Assembly: GCA_963703145.1 (NCBI GenBank)
Contig: OY969793.1
Location: 3,410,001-3,474,000, forward strand
Direction: 5' to 3'
Length of the DNA stretch: 64,000 nucleotides
DNA from: Bog-756 sp963703145
GTDB lineage: Bacteria > Actinomycetota > Acidimicrobiia > Acidimicrobiales > RAAP-2
The first letter of the stretch is position 1. Every line of letters begins with the position of its first letter. The position numbers and the translations under genes are program-made. Below are positions 51,904 to 59,634 of the stretch, piece after piece. The notes under the pieces were generated by a model. It saw nothing but the letters and a program-made list of their open reading frames with translations, was not told the origin of the DNA and did no database searches.

Positions 51904-54900
51904 TCACGACGCCCACGCGTTCCGTCGCAGGCGATCCATGGCGCCACCGAGGCCCATCGCCTCGATTTCGGATTCGATCGTTCCCCACCAGGGCTGCTCG
52001 GGTCGACCGGCCACCCGGTCAACAACGATCCAGTCAGCTCGGGTCCTGAGCTCCCAGGGCCGCGCTCCGAGGCGCTGGCACGCGGCGATGGCGGACGCGA
52101 AGTGCTCGGCGGCACGGACCGGGTCCCCGCTGGCCGCGCTGAGCAGGCCGAGGCCCCGATCGGTCGGGCCGAACTCGCTGCTCAGTGTGCCAGCGACCGA
52201 AATCCGGCCGGTATGGGGACCGAGCAGTCGGGTCAGCCGGTCGATGGTGGCGTCGTCCGCTCCCACCTGGCCCACCAGTTCGGCGGCGAGGCACAGTCCG
52301 GTGAGCCAGATCTCCTCGGGCTCGTCCCTCAATCGCTCCATCCCCTGGGCCAGGGCGGCACCGGCCGCATCCCGGTCGCCAGCGTCGGCCGCGGCGAGCC
52401 CGGCGGCGAAGGTCCACGCGGCCACCTCTGGGACCTGGGCGGCGAAATCGGCCAGCAGTGCATGCAGCGCCCCCAGTCCACCCTGGTGGTAGCTGTCGAG
52501 GATGGCCCCGGCCCCGACGGCGGCCACCGTGTCGGGGATCCCCAGGCGCTCGCCGATGCCGGCCGCGGCACCCGCGTGCTCGGCTGCGATCCCGAACTCC
52601 CCTCGCAGCCGGGCGCAGCTGGCGGCGGCCAGTTCGAACAGCCAGTGGGCGCGTGGGGCACGGTAGGACGCACAGGTCTGGCGGAGCTGGTCGAGGGCCC
52701 TGTCCATGGCAGGACCGTCGGCTGCACCGGCCGCATCGATGAGGCGGGCCAGGTAGCCCTCGAACAGCCACTCGCCGGTGCCGATGGTCTCGGCCACCTG
52801 GACCAGTTCGTCCGACCACTGGCGCCGGTCGGGCAGCTGGCGAGCCCGGGCTAGGACGTGACGGGTGTGGTACGCCGCTGCCAGGGCCGGGCGGTCGCCA
52901 AGGGCGATGGCCGCGTCGACCACTTCGTCGACGAACTCCCTCTCCACGGCCCGCCGGCCGGGGATCGCCGCCTCGATCAGCCATTCGCTGGCGACCAGCA
53001 GCCGTAGCCGTGTCCACTCCGGGCCCGTCCGCTCCAGGGCCTCGCTGAGGAGCGCCCACCGGACCTCGGACACCCCGGTGTGGACGCGCCCCAGGGGCTG
53101 GGTGCTGATGGCGATCTGGGCCAACCGGGTGTCGTCGCCCGAGCTCCGGGCCAGGTCGGCAGCCTGGGCCCACGCCCGTTCGGCCTCTGTGGCCCTCCCC
53201 ATCAGGGACTGCGCCCGACCGATGCGCATCAGGAGATCCGCCTGGGCGCCGGGCCCGAGGGCGCGAGCTGGCCCGGCCAGTGCGTCGGTGCACAGGGTGC
53301 GGGCAACCTCGAAATCCAGAGACTGCAGGGCACTGTCGGCTCCCCGCAGTGCCAGTTGCACGGCGTCGGCGGCACTGACATCGCTGTACCCCAGCAGCCC
53401 GTGGCGTGCGGCGTCGACGTCCAGGCCGCGCTCGGTGAGCACCTCTGACAGCCTCCCGTGCAGGCGTATCTGCCGACCGGCCGACACGGGTCCCGCCGCC
53501 ACGTCCCGGATCAGGCCGTGGTCGAAGGCGAAGGTGTTCGCTACGCCGGCGTCCACCACGATGCCGGCCTCGAATGCCTCCTCGAGCAGCTCGGCGACTC
53601 TCCACGGCGGTTGATCGGTGATCTCGGCCAGAACATCGGCGTGGAACTCCAGCCCGATGACCGCCGCCACCCCCAGGAGCCGTTGGGCGTCCCCCGACAG
53701 CTGATTCAGTCGGTGGCCGATCACCGCCCCTGTCACCGGGCTGACGAGGCCTGGCGACCGGCCGGGCTCGAGGCCCTGTGCGCCTGTGACGATGCTGGCG
53801 GCGAGTACCTCGCGAACTAGGAGCGGAATACCGGCCGTCTGCTCACGGAGCCGGGCCGTGGCACCCTCGAGATCGCGGCCGGGAAGCTCGATATCGAGCT
53901 TCTCCACCAGTGTGGCGAGGTCCGCATCGAGCAAGCGGCCGACCTCGAGGGTGGTTGCACCGTCGCGGCGGACCATCTCCACAAGGGGCCCATCGAAGCT
54001 CGCGTGCCGGTCTCCGGGTTCGGTCCTCACCGCCATGATCATCACCACCGGACGTGTCCAACGCCGATCGAGCAGGGTGTTGACGAGGGACGCCGTCCCG
54101 TCACCGAGCCGGTGGGCATCATCGACGACGAGCACGAGGGGCTCGCGGTCCCCCGCGCCGGCCAGGAGCTGGTGCACGGCCTCGAAGAGCCTGGCGCGTG
54201 CCATGCCCAGGTCGCCATCGGGAAGTGCGGGACGCGGGCCCAGCTCCGGGATCAGCCAGGTGAGGTCGGCCCGGAGATGGCCGACCCGCTCCAGCGTCGC
54301 GGCCCCGGTCGCATCGAGGAGGCTGCGCACGATGTCGGCGAACGGTCCGTAGGGGATTGAGTACTCCCGCTCGGCCGATCCGGTAGCGACCAGGATGCCG
54401 TCGTTCGACAATGAGTGCTCGAACTCGGCGAGCAGCCGGCTCTTGCCACAGCCCGCCTCACCGATGACAAAGGCCAGCTGAGGGGTGTTGCCCGGCTGGG
54501 CGGTGCGGACCAGCTCGGCGAGGCGGTCGAGCTGGGTCTCCCGACCGACCAGGGGAAGGAATTCGGCGACGGCCCGGCGGTTCGGCCGAATGGCCTGGTC
54601 GGCGCCGGGCTGGTTGAGTTCAGGGTCCTGGGTGGTGGGGATGGTCGAGACACCGCCCGGCCGGCCGGCCCGCGGCTGCCAGGCCAACTCGTAGGACTGG
54701 TCGAGCACCTGGCGTTCCAGCAGACGCAGTTCTGGACCGGGCTCGATCCCCAGGTCCTCGACCAGTGCATGCCTCACCCTCCCGTAGGCCGCCAGGGCGT
54801 CGGCTTGTCTCCCGCACCTGTAGAGCGCGGTCATGAGCTGTGCCCACAGCTTCTCGCGCATGGGGTGTTCGGCGACCAGCCCCTCGAGCTCGGCGACCAG

Positions 54901-55464
54901 GGAGGCGTGGCGGGCCAGGATGAGGTCGGCGTCGATCCTCAGCTCGACGGCTTCCATGCGTCGCGCCATGAGCCGCTGGGATTCGGTGGCGGCAAAGGCC
55001 TCGTAGGCGAAGTCGGCCAGCGCCGTACCTCGCCAGAGGCTCATGGCCTCCCGCAGCCCGGCCGATGCCGCCTCGGCGTCATCGGACGCGAGCTTGACTG
55101 TCGCCGTGGCCACCATCTCCTCGAAGAGGACGGCATCGACCTGGGATGGCTCGATGGCCAGCACGTAGCCCGGACTGCGACTGAGGATCAGCTCGCCGCC
55201 CCGGCTGCCGACAGCGGACGCATGGAGAGCGCGCCGCAGTCGGGAGACGTAGGCGTGGAGCGTCTTCAGGGCTGAAGGGGGTGGAGCGCCGGCCCAGATC
55301 TCGTCGATGATCCGGTCGGTCGACAGCACCTGACCCGCATGGATGGTCAAGAGGGCCAGTACGGCGCGTTGGCGGAACGCACCGATCGGAATCACCTCAC
55401 CGCCGTCGTGGACCTCGAAGGGCCCCAGCACGCGGAACTCCATCGCGGTCCTGTCCTCGCCCAC
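51904..55464 (-). CDS. AfsR/SARP family regulator with BTAD, AAA/STAND ATPase and TPR-like C-terminus
   Basis: A 1186-residue multidomain regulator. Residues 8-100 are the OmpR-like DNA-binding domain of SARPs ('MEFRVLGPFEVHDGGEVIPI', then 'LKTLHAYVSRLRRAL'). Residues 105-250 form the BTAD domain ('GLREAMSLWRGTALADFAYE', 'LGIEPGPELRLLERQVL'). A STAND-type ATPase follows with Walker A G335-EAGCGK-S342 and Walker B 'PLVLVVDDAHRLGD', then a long helical repeat region to 1186. Such proteins activate secondary metabolism or stress genes in response to an unknown ligand. GTG 55464 lies 9 nt after a TAAACT -10-like box; ATG 55443 is the alternative. It is divergent from the cyclase-like gene. Confidence 0.92.
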   Translation of the reverse strand: MGEDRTAMEFRVLGPFEVHDGGEVIPIGAFRQRAVLALLTIHAGQVLSTDRIIDEIWAGAPPPSALKTLHAYVSRLRRALHASAVGSRGGELILSRSPGYVLAIEPSQVDAVLFEEMVATATVKLASDDAEAASAGLREAMSLWRGTALADFAYEAFAATESQRLMARRMEAVELRIDADLILARHASLVAELEGLVAEHPMREKLWAQLMTALYRCGRQADALAAYGRVRHALVEDLGIEPGPELRLLERQVLDQSYELAWQPRAGRPGGVSTIPTTQDPELNQPGADQAIRPNRRAVAEFLPLVGRETQLDRLAELVRTAQPGNTPQLAFVIGEAGCGKSRLLAEFEHSLSNDGILVATGSAEREYSIPYGPFADIVRSLLDATGAATLERVGHLRADLTWLIPELGPRPALPDGDLGMARARLFEAVHQLLAGAGDREPLVLVVDDAHRLGDGTASLVNTLLDRRWTRPVVMIMAVRTEPGDRHASFDGPLVEMVRRDGATTLEVGRLLDADLATLVEKLDIELPGRDLEGATARLREQTAGIPLLVREVLAASIVTGAQGLEPGRSPGLVSPVTGAVIGHRLNQLSGDAQRLLGVAAVIGLEFHADVLAEITDQPPWRVAELLEEAFEAGIVVDAGVANTFAFDHGLIRDVAAGPVSAGRQIRLHGRLSEVLTERGLDVDAARHGLLGYSDVSAADAVQLALRGADSALQSLDFEVARTLCTDALAGPARALGPGAQADLLMRIGRAQSLMGRATEAERAWAQAADLARSSGDDTRLAQIAISTQPLGRVHTGVSEVRWALLSEALERTGPEWTRLRLLVASEWLIEAAIPGRRAVEREFVDEVVDAAIALGDRPALAAAYHTRHVLARARQLPDRRQWSDELVQVAETIGTGEWLFEGYLARLIDAAGAADGPAMDRALDQLRQTCASYRAPRAHWLFELAAASCARLRGEFGIAAEHAGAAAGIGERLGIPDTVAAVGAGAILDSYHQGGLGALHALLADFAAQVPEVAAWTFAAGLAAADAGDRDAAGAALAQGMERLRDEPEEIWLTGLCLAAELVGQVGADDATIDRLTRLLGPHTGRISVAGTLSSEFGPTDRGLGLLSAASGDPVRAAEHFASAIAACQRLGARPWELRTRADWIVVDRVAGRPEQPWWGTIESEIEAMGLGGAMDRLRRNAWAS

Positions 55465-55653
55465 CGCCGGATGAGTTTAGACCCGACCTGCCCGGATCAC
55501 CCGTGGCCATTCGAGTTGCGCAGCGACGGGCATGAGCGGCTGCAGCCTGTGCAAACAGCGCGCAAGCGATTCACAACCGCGTTGGGTCATGAATGGTTGT
55601 GCCGCAATGGTGACCGATGCCAGCTCAAACCGTCAGTGAGACCAGGAGAAACG

Positions 55654-55953
55654 ATGATGGATTCCTTCGAATCTCCTGGTACCGGTGACGACTCAAGCTC
55701 ATCGGCTGCCGCGGCTTCAGGCCACGAGCCTTTCAAGGAGCACCCGCGTGCGGCGGAGCGGGTGCTCGCTAATGGCGGGAACCGGCTCGGCCTGGACGGC
55801 GCCACATCGGACCCAGTGGACGCGGGTGCCCCCACGCGTGCCCTGGGCCGGGCGTCGACCAGCTGGTCACCGCCGTGGCGGCCGCCATCCGGATCGCTCT
55901 GTCAGGTCCGGGTGGCTCGGCCCGATGGGCCTCAGCCGTCCCCCAAAACGTGA
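55654..55953 (+). CDS. Small low-complexity ORF, possibly the detached N-terminus of the cyclase-like gene
   Basis: ATG 55654 has a clear AGGAG site and encodes a Ser/Ala/Asp-rich leader ('MMDSFESPGTGDDSSSSAAA'). After about residue 66 the sequence becomes Trp/Pro-rich and implausible, while the next frame reads 'VDQLVTAVAAAIRIALSG' into the cyclase homology domain. A one-base deletion between about 55840 and 55870 would explain this. Alternatively it is a true 99-residue gene overlapping the next. No family is recognised. Confidence 0.4.
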   Translation: MMDSFESPGTGDDSSSSAAAASGHEPFKEHPRAAERVLANGGNRLGLDGATSDPVDAGAPTRALGRASTSWSPPWRPPSGSLCQVRVARPDGPQPSPKT

Positions 55954-56483
55954 CGCTGCTGTTCGCCAAAATCGCCGCCGGGACACTCGCGCCGAGCCGG
56001 GCCGGCCAGGAATCCGCCAACTCAGGGCGCCATTGGTTGCGGAGCATGGAGCGGGAGATCACCAACGCCGGGGGTCTCGAGATCGACCACGACGGGGTGG
56101 GTTCGATGGGCGCCTTCTCCACCGCATCGGCTGCGCTGGAGTGCGCGGTGGCCATGCAGCGCACGGTCGACGGCGACAATCGAGCCCGCGGGAGTGCCCT
56201 CGGACTGGCCATCGGGCTGAGCGGCGGGGAGGTCATCCTCGACGAGCACGACGACTTCGGTGACCCGATCATCGAGGCGGCACGGCTCTGCCAGCGAGCC
56301 TCCGGCGGGAAGATCCTTGCCGCCCGGATCGTCAAGGACACCGCCGGACGGCGCACCCCTTACCCCTACCGGTTCGTCGGTCGCATCGAGCTCGAGGGTC
56401 TTCCCGAGCCTGTCGAGGTCTTCGAGGTCGGCTGGGAGCCGGCACCACCGGCCGTGTCGTCGGCCCTGACCCGCCCTATGTGA
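55875..56483 (+). CDS. Degenerate class III adenylate/guanylate cyclase-homology protein
   Basis: A 202-residue protein containing the core of a class III cyclase domain: 'VTLLFAKIAAGTLAPSRAGQ' aligns with the usual VTLLFTDIVGST, then 'HDGVGSMGAFSTASAALECA' with the G-D-G-x-M-A-F region, and 'LGLAIGLSGGEVILDEHDDF' to 'GDPIIEAARLCQRASGGKIL'. The first metal-binding Asp is Lys and the second site is also altered, so it is predicted to be catalytically dead and to serve as a regulatory module, as in many LuxR/AfsR relatives. GTG 55875 has no ribosome site. It is divergently placed from the AfsR-type gene, a suggestive partner. Confidence 0.66.
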   Translation: MAAAIRIALSGPGGSARWASAVPQNVTLLFAKIAAGTLAPSRAGQESANSGRHWLRSMEREITNAGGLEIDHDGVGSMGAFSTASAALECAVAMQRTVDGDNRARGSALGLAIGLSGGEVILDEHDDFGDPIIEAARLCQRASGGKILAARIVKDTAGRRTPYPYRFVGRIELEGLPEPVEVFEVGWEPAPPAVSSALTRPM

Positions 56484-56510
56484 GCGCACGGGTCGGCAGA
56501 CCAGGGGAGC

Positions 56511-56918
56511 TCAGCTGTCTGCGTCGCCCCACCCGAGCTCATCGGCGAGCAGGAGCAGTACCCGGTTGGGTAGCCGCTCACCCCGCTCCAGAAGCTTGAG
56601 ACAACCCTGTATGTACATCTTCCGGCCGCCCTCGACGTTCGGCGGCGGGACACTCTTGGCCGGGGCCCGGATGCCGATGATCTCGGCAAGGTCGGCTGGG
56701 CTGTCGGTGTCGGTGGTGCCTTCGAGCAGCGATTCGAGGATGCGGAGCATGTACGTCCTCGGTGGGGATCCCTGCTCCCACCGCGCCACCGACTGCTGGG
56801 TCACGCCGAGCTGATCAGCCAACTGCCGCTGGGTGATCCCATTGTCCATGCGATAGGCATGGATCCGCCCCGCCAGTCCGCCGGCGGAGACCTCGAAGGT
56901 GTACTCGTTTGTATCCAC
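56511..56918 (-). CDS. XRE family helix-turn-helix regulator
   Basis: A 135-residue protein. Residues 15-70 are a lambda-repressor-like HTH: 'GRIHAYRMDNGITQRQLADQ' then 'LGVTQQSVARWEQGSPPRTY', with a distinct recognition helix. The C-terminal helical part ('IQGCLKLLERGERLPNRVLL') may form a dimer interface. GTG 56918 is the start. It is divergent from the acyl-CoA carboxylase gene, and a perfect inverted repeat at 56991-57010 between them is a likely operator. It may therefore control the carboxylase and itself. Confidence 0.82.
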   Translation of the reverse strand: MDTNEYTFEVSAGGLAGRIHAYRMDNGITQRQLADQLGVTQQSVARWEQGSPPRTYMLRILESLLEGTTDTDSPADLAEIIGIRAPAKSVPPPNVEGGRKMYIQGCLKLLERGERLPNRVLLLLADELGWGDADS

Positions 56919-56990
56919 TGCGTGTCAACGCTACTCCTGGCTTGTGTGCGTCCACAAGGGGTAGCCGTCGAGGCCAACTCGTCCGTTGTC

Positions 56991-57010
56991 GAACTACATT
57001 GTTGTAGTTC
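56991..57010. promoter_or_regulatory. Perfect inverted repeat between XRE regulator and carboxylase genes
   Basis: GAACTACATTGTTGTAGTTC has 8-bp perfect arms (GAACTACA/TGTAGTTC) and a 4-bp centre. It lies 73 bp from the XRE start and 132 bp from the carboxylase start in a divergent promoter region, an AT-rich island in GC-rich DNA. It is a likely operator for the adjacent XRE regulator. Confidence 0.68.
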
Positions 57011-57141
57011 ACACACGGTGGATAGGTGTGCCACGGTTTGGCTGGGTGGGAACCCAGTGCATCGGCGTATGTGCCCGGCGACGCTCCACCCGCACCTCGG
57101 CCGGAGGGTCGAGGTCCCGAGCCGGACCGAAAGGAGTGGCG

Positions 57142-58644
57142 ATGACCGATGAGCTCCACGGCTGGGGCCCGGCGCTCGATGAGATCGGCCGCCGCAAATC
57201 CGAGGCGCAGGGGATGGGTGGCGAGGCCCGACTCCAGCGCCAGCGCCAGCGTGGTCGCCTGAATGCCCGCGACCGCCTCGACCGCCTGTTCGACCCGGGC
57301 ACGTTCTTCGAGATCGGCAGCCTCGTCGGCACGCTCGATCAGCCGCCAGCGCCCGCCGACGCGCTCATCACCGGGTCTGGCCGTATCAACGGTCGGCCCG
57401 CCCTCGCCGGCGCCGAGGACGTGACCGTTCTGGGAGGCTCCATCGGCAGTGGCGCCTCCGACAAGCGATATCGCCTCTGTCAGCTGGCCCGTCAGGAACA
57501 GGTCCCGCTCGTCATGCTGCTGGAAGGTGCCGGGCACCGGGTGGCGGAGTCGGCGGCGGGTCGTCGACCAGGAGACCTCATGGGCCTGGCCGAGCTCTCC
57601 GGTGTGGTGCCGATGGTCTGCCTGGTGCTCGGGGCGTCGGCCGGGCACGGGGCCCTTACGGCGCCCCTCTGTGACTTCGTGGCTATGACCGACACGGCGT
57701 CGATCTTCGCCGCCGGCCCACCCCTCGTGAAGTCGGCAACCGGCGAAGACGTGACAAAGGAGGTCCTCGGTGGCCCAGAGGTGGCCATCGACTCGGGTGG
57801 CGTCGTCCACAACCTGGTGGCCGATGACGTCGATGCCATCGACCTCGCCCGCCGTTACCTCACCTACTTCCCTCTCAACGCCTGGGAACCCCCTCCCCGC
57901 CGCTCCGACCCCGACGCCGGCCGGAGACGAGTGGACATCTTGGAGCTCATCCCTCCCGATCCGCGCCAGCCGTATCCGATCCGCCCTGTGCTCGAGGAGA
58001 TCGTCGACGGAGGTGATCTGCTCGACGTCCAGCCCCGATTCGGACGGTCGATCGTGACGGCATTGGCCCACCTGGGAGGCCGGAGCATCGCCATCGTCGC
58101 CAACGACCCGAGCGTGATGGCCGGCACCATCGACCGCGATGCCGCCGACAAGTCCGCCCGCTTCTTGGACGTGGCCGGTGCCTTCGGGCTGCCCTGCCTG
58201 TTCCTGGCTGACAATCCCGGGGTGATGGCCGGGACGGGCGCTGAACACCAAGGCATACTCCGCCATGCGGCACGCCTGTTCGCGGTCCAGCACCGATTGA
58301 CCGTGCCGAAGCTCCATGTCACTTTGCGCAAGGCCTTTGGATTCGGCTCCTCGGTGATGGCCATGAACCCGTTCGATGGCCAGACCATCTCCTTGGCCCT
58401 CCCCTCGGTCACACTCGGCGCCTACCCGGCAGGATCAGAGGCCAGTGCCATCGACGACCTCGAGGAACGGGCCCGTCTCGCTGCTGAACAAGCGCGGGCC
58501 TCGGTGGTGGCCGGGGCCCGGCTGTCCTACGACGACGTCATCGATCCACGCGAGCTCCGCAACGCCCTGCTTTCCGGCCTGGACCTGGCCGAAGGACGGG
58601 ATGCCATCCCGCCACAGCCACGCCCGATGGGAATCCTGCCGTGA
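57142..58644 (+). CDS. Acyl-CoA carboxylase, carboxyltransferase (beta) subunit
   Basis: A 500-residue crotonase-fold carboxyltransferase. The N-terminus 'GRLNARDRLDRLFDPGTFFE' and the two halves with 'VMLLEGAGHRVAES' and 'PCLFLADNPGVMAGTGAEHQ' (oxyanion loops), 'LRKAFGFGSSVMAMNPFDGQ' and the tail 'YDDVIDPRELRNALLSGLDL' match propionyl/acetyl/methylcrotonyl-CoA carboxylase beta chains. It transfers carboxyl from biotin to an acyl-CoA. No alpha/biotin subunit gene is next to it. AAGGAG precedes ATG 57142. It is divergent from the XRE regulator that may control it; the acyl-CoA is unknown. Confidence 0.92.
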   Translation: MTDELHGWGPALDEIGRRKSEAQGMGGEARLQRQRQRGRLNARDRLDRLFDPGTFFEIGSLVGTLDQPPAPADALITGSGRINGRPALAGAEDVTVLGGSIGSGASDKRYRLCQLARQEQVPLVMLLEGAGHRVAESAAGRRPGDLMGLAELSGVVPMVCLVLGASAGHGALTAPLCDFVAMTDTASIFAAGPPLVKSATGEDVTKEVLGGPEVAIDSGGVVHNLVADDVDAIDLARRYLTYFPLNAWEPPPRRSDPDAGRRRVDILELIPPDPRQPYPIRPVLEEIVDGGDLLDVQPRFGRSIVTALAHLGGRSIAIVANDPSVMAGTIDRDAADKSARFLDVAGAFGLPCLFLADNPGVMAGTGAEHQGILRHAARLFAVQHRLTVPKLHVTLRKAFGFGSSVMAMNPFDGQTISLALPSVTLGAYPAGSEASAIDDLEERARLAAEQARASVVAGARLSYDDVIDPRELRNALLSGLDLAEGRDAIPPQPRPMGILP

Positions 58645-58679
58645 CGGCCAGGACCCCGGGTCGATCCAGACCGGCCACC

Positions 58680-59501
58680 TCAGATCTTCCCGGCCTGGAT
58701 GCGGAGCATGTCGGTCGAGCCGGCACCGTCGACGGCGATCACCTGACCTGAGATGAACCGGGCAGCCGGGCTGGCGAGGAAGAGGGTGAGATAGCCGATG
58801 TCCGAGCCGTGGCCCTGGATGCCGAGCGGGTTCGTAGGGCGGTCCGAAGCCCCCGGGACGGCCTCGGCGAACCGGCGGACGCCTTCGGTGTCACGCATGG
58901 TTCCCGGTGCAATGGCGTTGACCCGTATCCCGTAGGGGCCCCATTCGACGGCACAAGTCCTGGTGAGCGAGTCCACCCCGGACTTGGCCGCAGCCACATG
59001 GGCCTGGTAGACCACCCCGCGCTGCCCGAACGGTGCGCTGATGTTCACGATGACGCCGCCATGGTCCTTCAGCCAGGCGTCGAACACCGATCTCGTGATG
59101 TTGTACGTCCCCAGCAGGTCGATGTCGACGACGGCCTTGAAGCCGTTGGGTGAGATGCCCGACATCGGGGCGGGGAAGTTGCCCGCCGCGTTGTTCACGA
59201 CGATGTCGAGCCCACCGCGGTCGGAAACGACCTGGTCGATGACCGTCCGCACCCCACCCGCGTCACGGACGTCGCAGACGCCCACGGTGACGTCGATACC
59301 TTCGGCCTGCAGCTCCTCGGCGGCGGCGTCCAGGACCTCCCGCTTGCGACTGGCCATGGTGATACGGGCCCCATGGCTGCCGAGGACTCGGCAGATCTCC
59401 TTGCCGATGCCGGTAGCGCCCCCCGTCACGAGGGCGACTCTGCCCTCCAGCAGGTCTGGGCTGAAACAACCGGCCCCGTCGGTGTGGTTCGGATCGTGCA
59501 C
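58680..59501 (-). CDS. SDR family oxidoreductase (2,4-dienoyl-CoA reductase-like)
   Basis: A 273-residue short-chain dehydrogenase. The coenzyme motif is 'ALVTGGATGIGKEICRVLGS', followed by 'DIVVNNAAGNFPAPMSGISP' (NNAAGN is typical of the dienoyl-CoA reductase branch) and 'NISAPFGQRGVVYQAHVAAA' with the Tyr-to-Lys catalytic segment 'AAKSGVD' downstream. The C-terminus 'FISGQVIAVDGAGSTDMLRI' is the usual dimer end. It reduces enoyl or ketone groups, probably of acyl-CoA thioesters. It is convergent with the carboxylase beta gene, and divergent from the MFS gene with an AT-rich operator between. Confidence 0.88.
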   Translation of the reverse strand: MHDPNHTDGAGCFSPDLLEGRVALVTGGATGIGKEICRVLGSHGARITMASRKREVLDAAAEELQAEGIDVTVGVCDVRDAGGVRTVIDQVVSDRGGLDIVVNNAAGNFPAPMSGISPNGFKAVVDIDLLGTYNITRSVFDAWLKDHGGVIVNISAPFGQRGVVYQAHVAAAKSGVDSLTRTCAVEWGPYGIRVNAIAPGTMRDTEGVRRFAEAVPGASDRPTNPLGIQGHGSDIGYLTLFLASPAARFISGQVIAVDGAGSTDMLRIQAGKI

Positions 59502-59597
59502 GATCGCTCCCGGCTCTGGTCGAGGTTTTGTCCTGGATGAAGGTCGCCCAGTCCTAGCGCGTCGGGCGGTCGGCCGTCAGGAGATGGAAGACGACGG

Positions 59598-59624
59598 TTG
59601 ACCGACCGACGATAGTTATATAAT
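59598..59624 (+). promoter_or_regulatory. Promoter of MFS-MarR operon
   Basis: TTGACC (59598-59603) and the consensus TATAAT (59619-59624) are separated by 15 bp. The ATG of the MFS gene follows 10 bp after the -10 box with no Shine-Dalgarno sequence, so the transcript is leaderless or nearly so. The AT-rich stretch stands out strongly in this GC-rich genome. Confidence 0.68.
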
Positions 59625-59633
59625 CTTCACTAT
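59612..59633. promoter_or_regulatory. AT-rich inverted repeat, likely MarR operator
   Basis: ATAGT (59612-59616) and ACTAT (59629-59633) form an inverted repeat straddling the TATAAT box and ending just before the MFS start codon. The spacing (17 bp centre to centre) fits a MarR dimer, and the operon encodes a MarR protein. Confidence 0.55.
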
Positions 59634-59634
59634 T

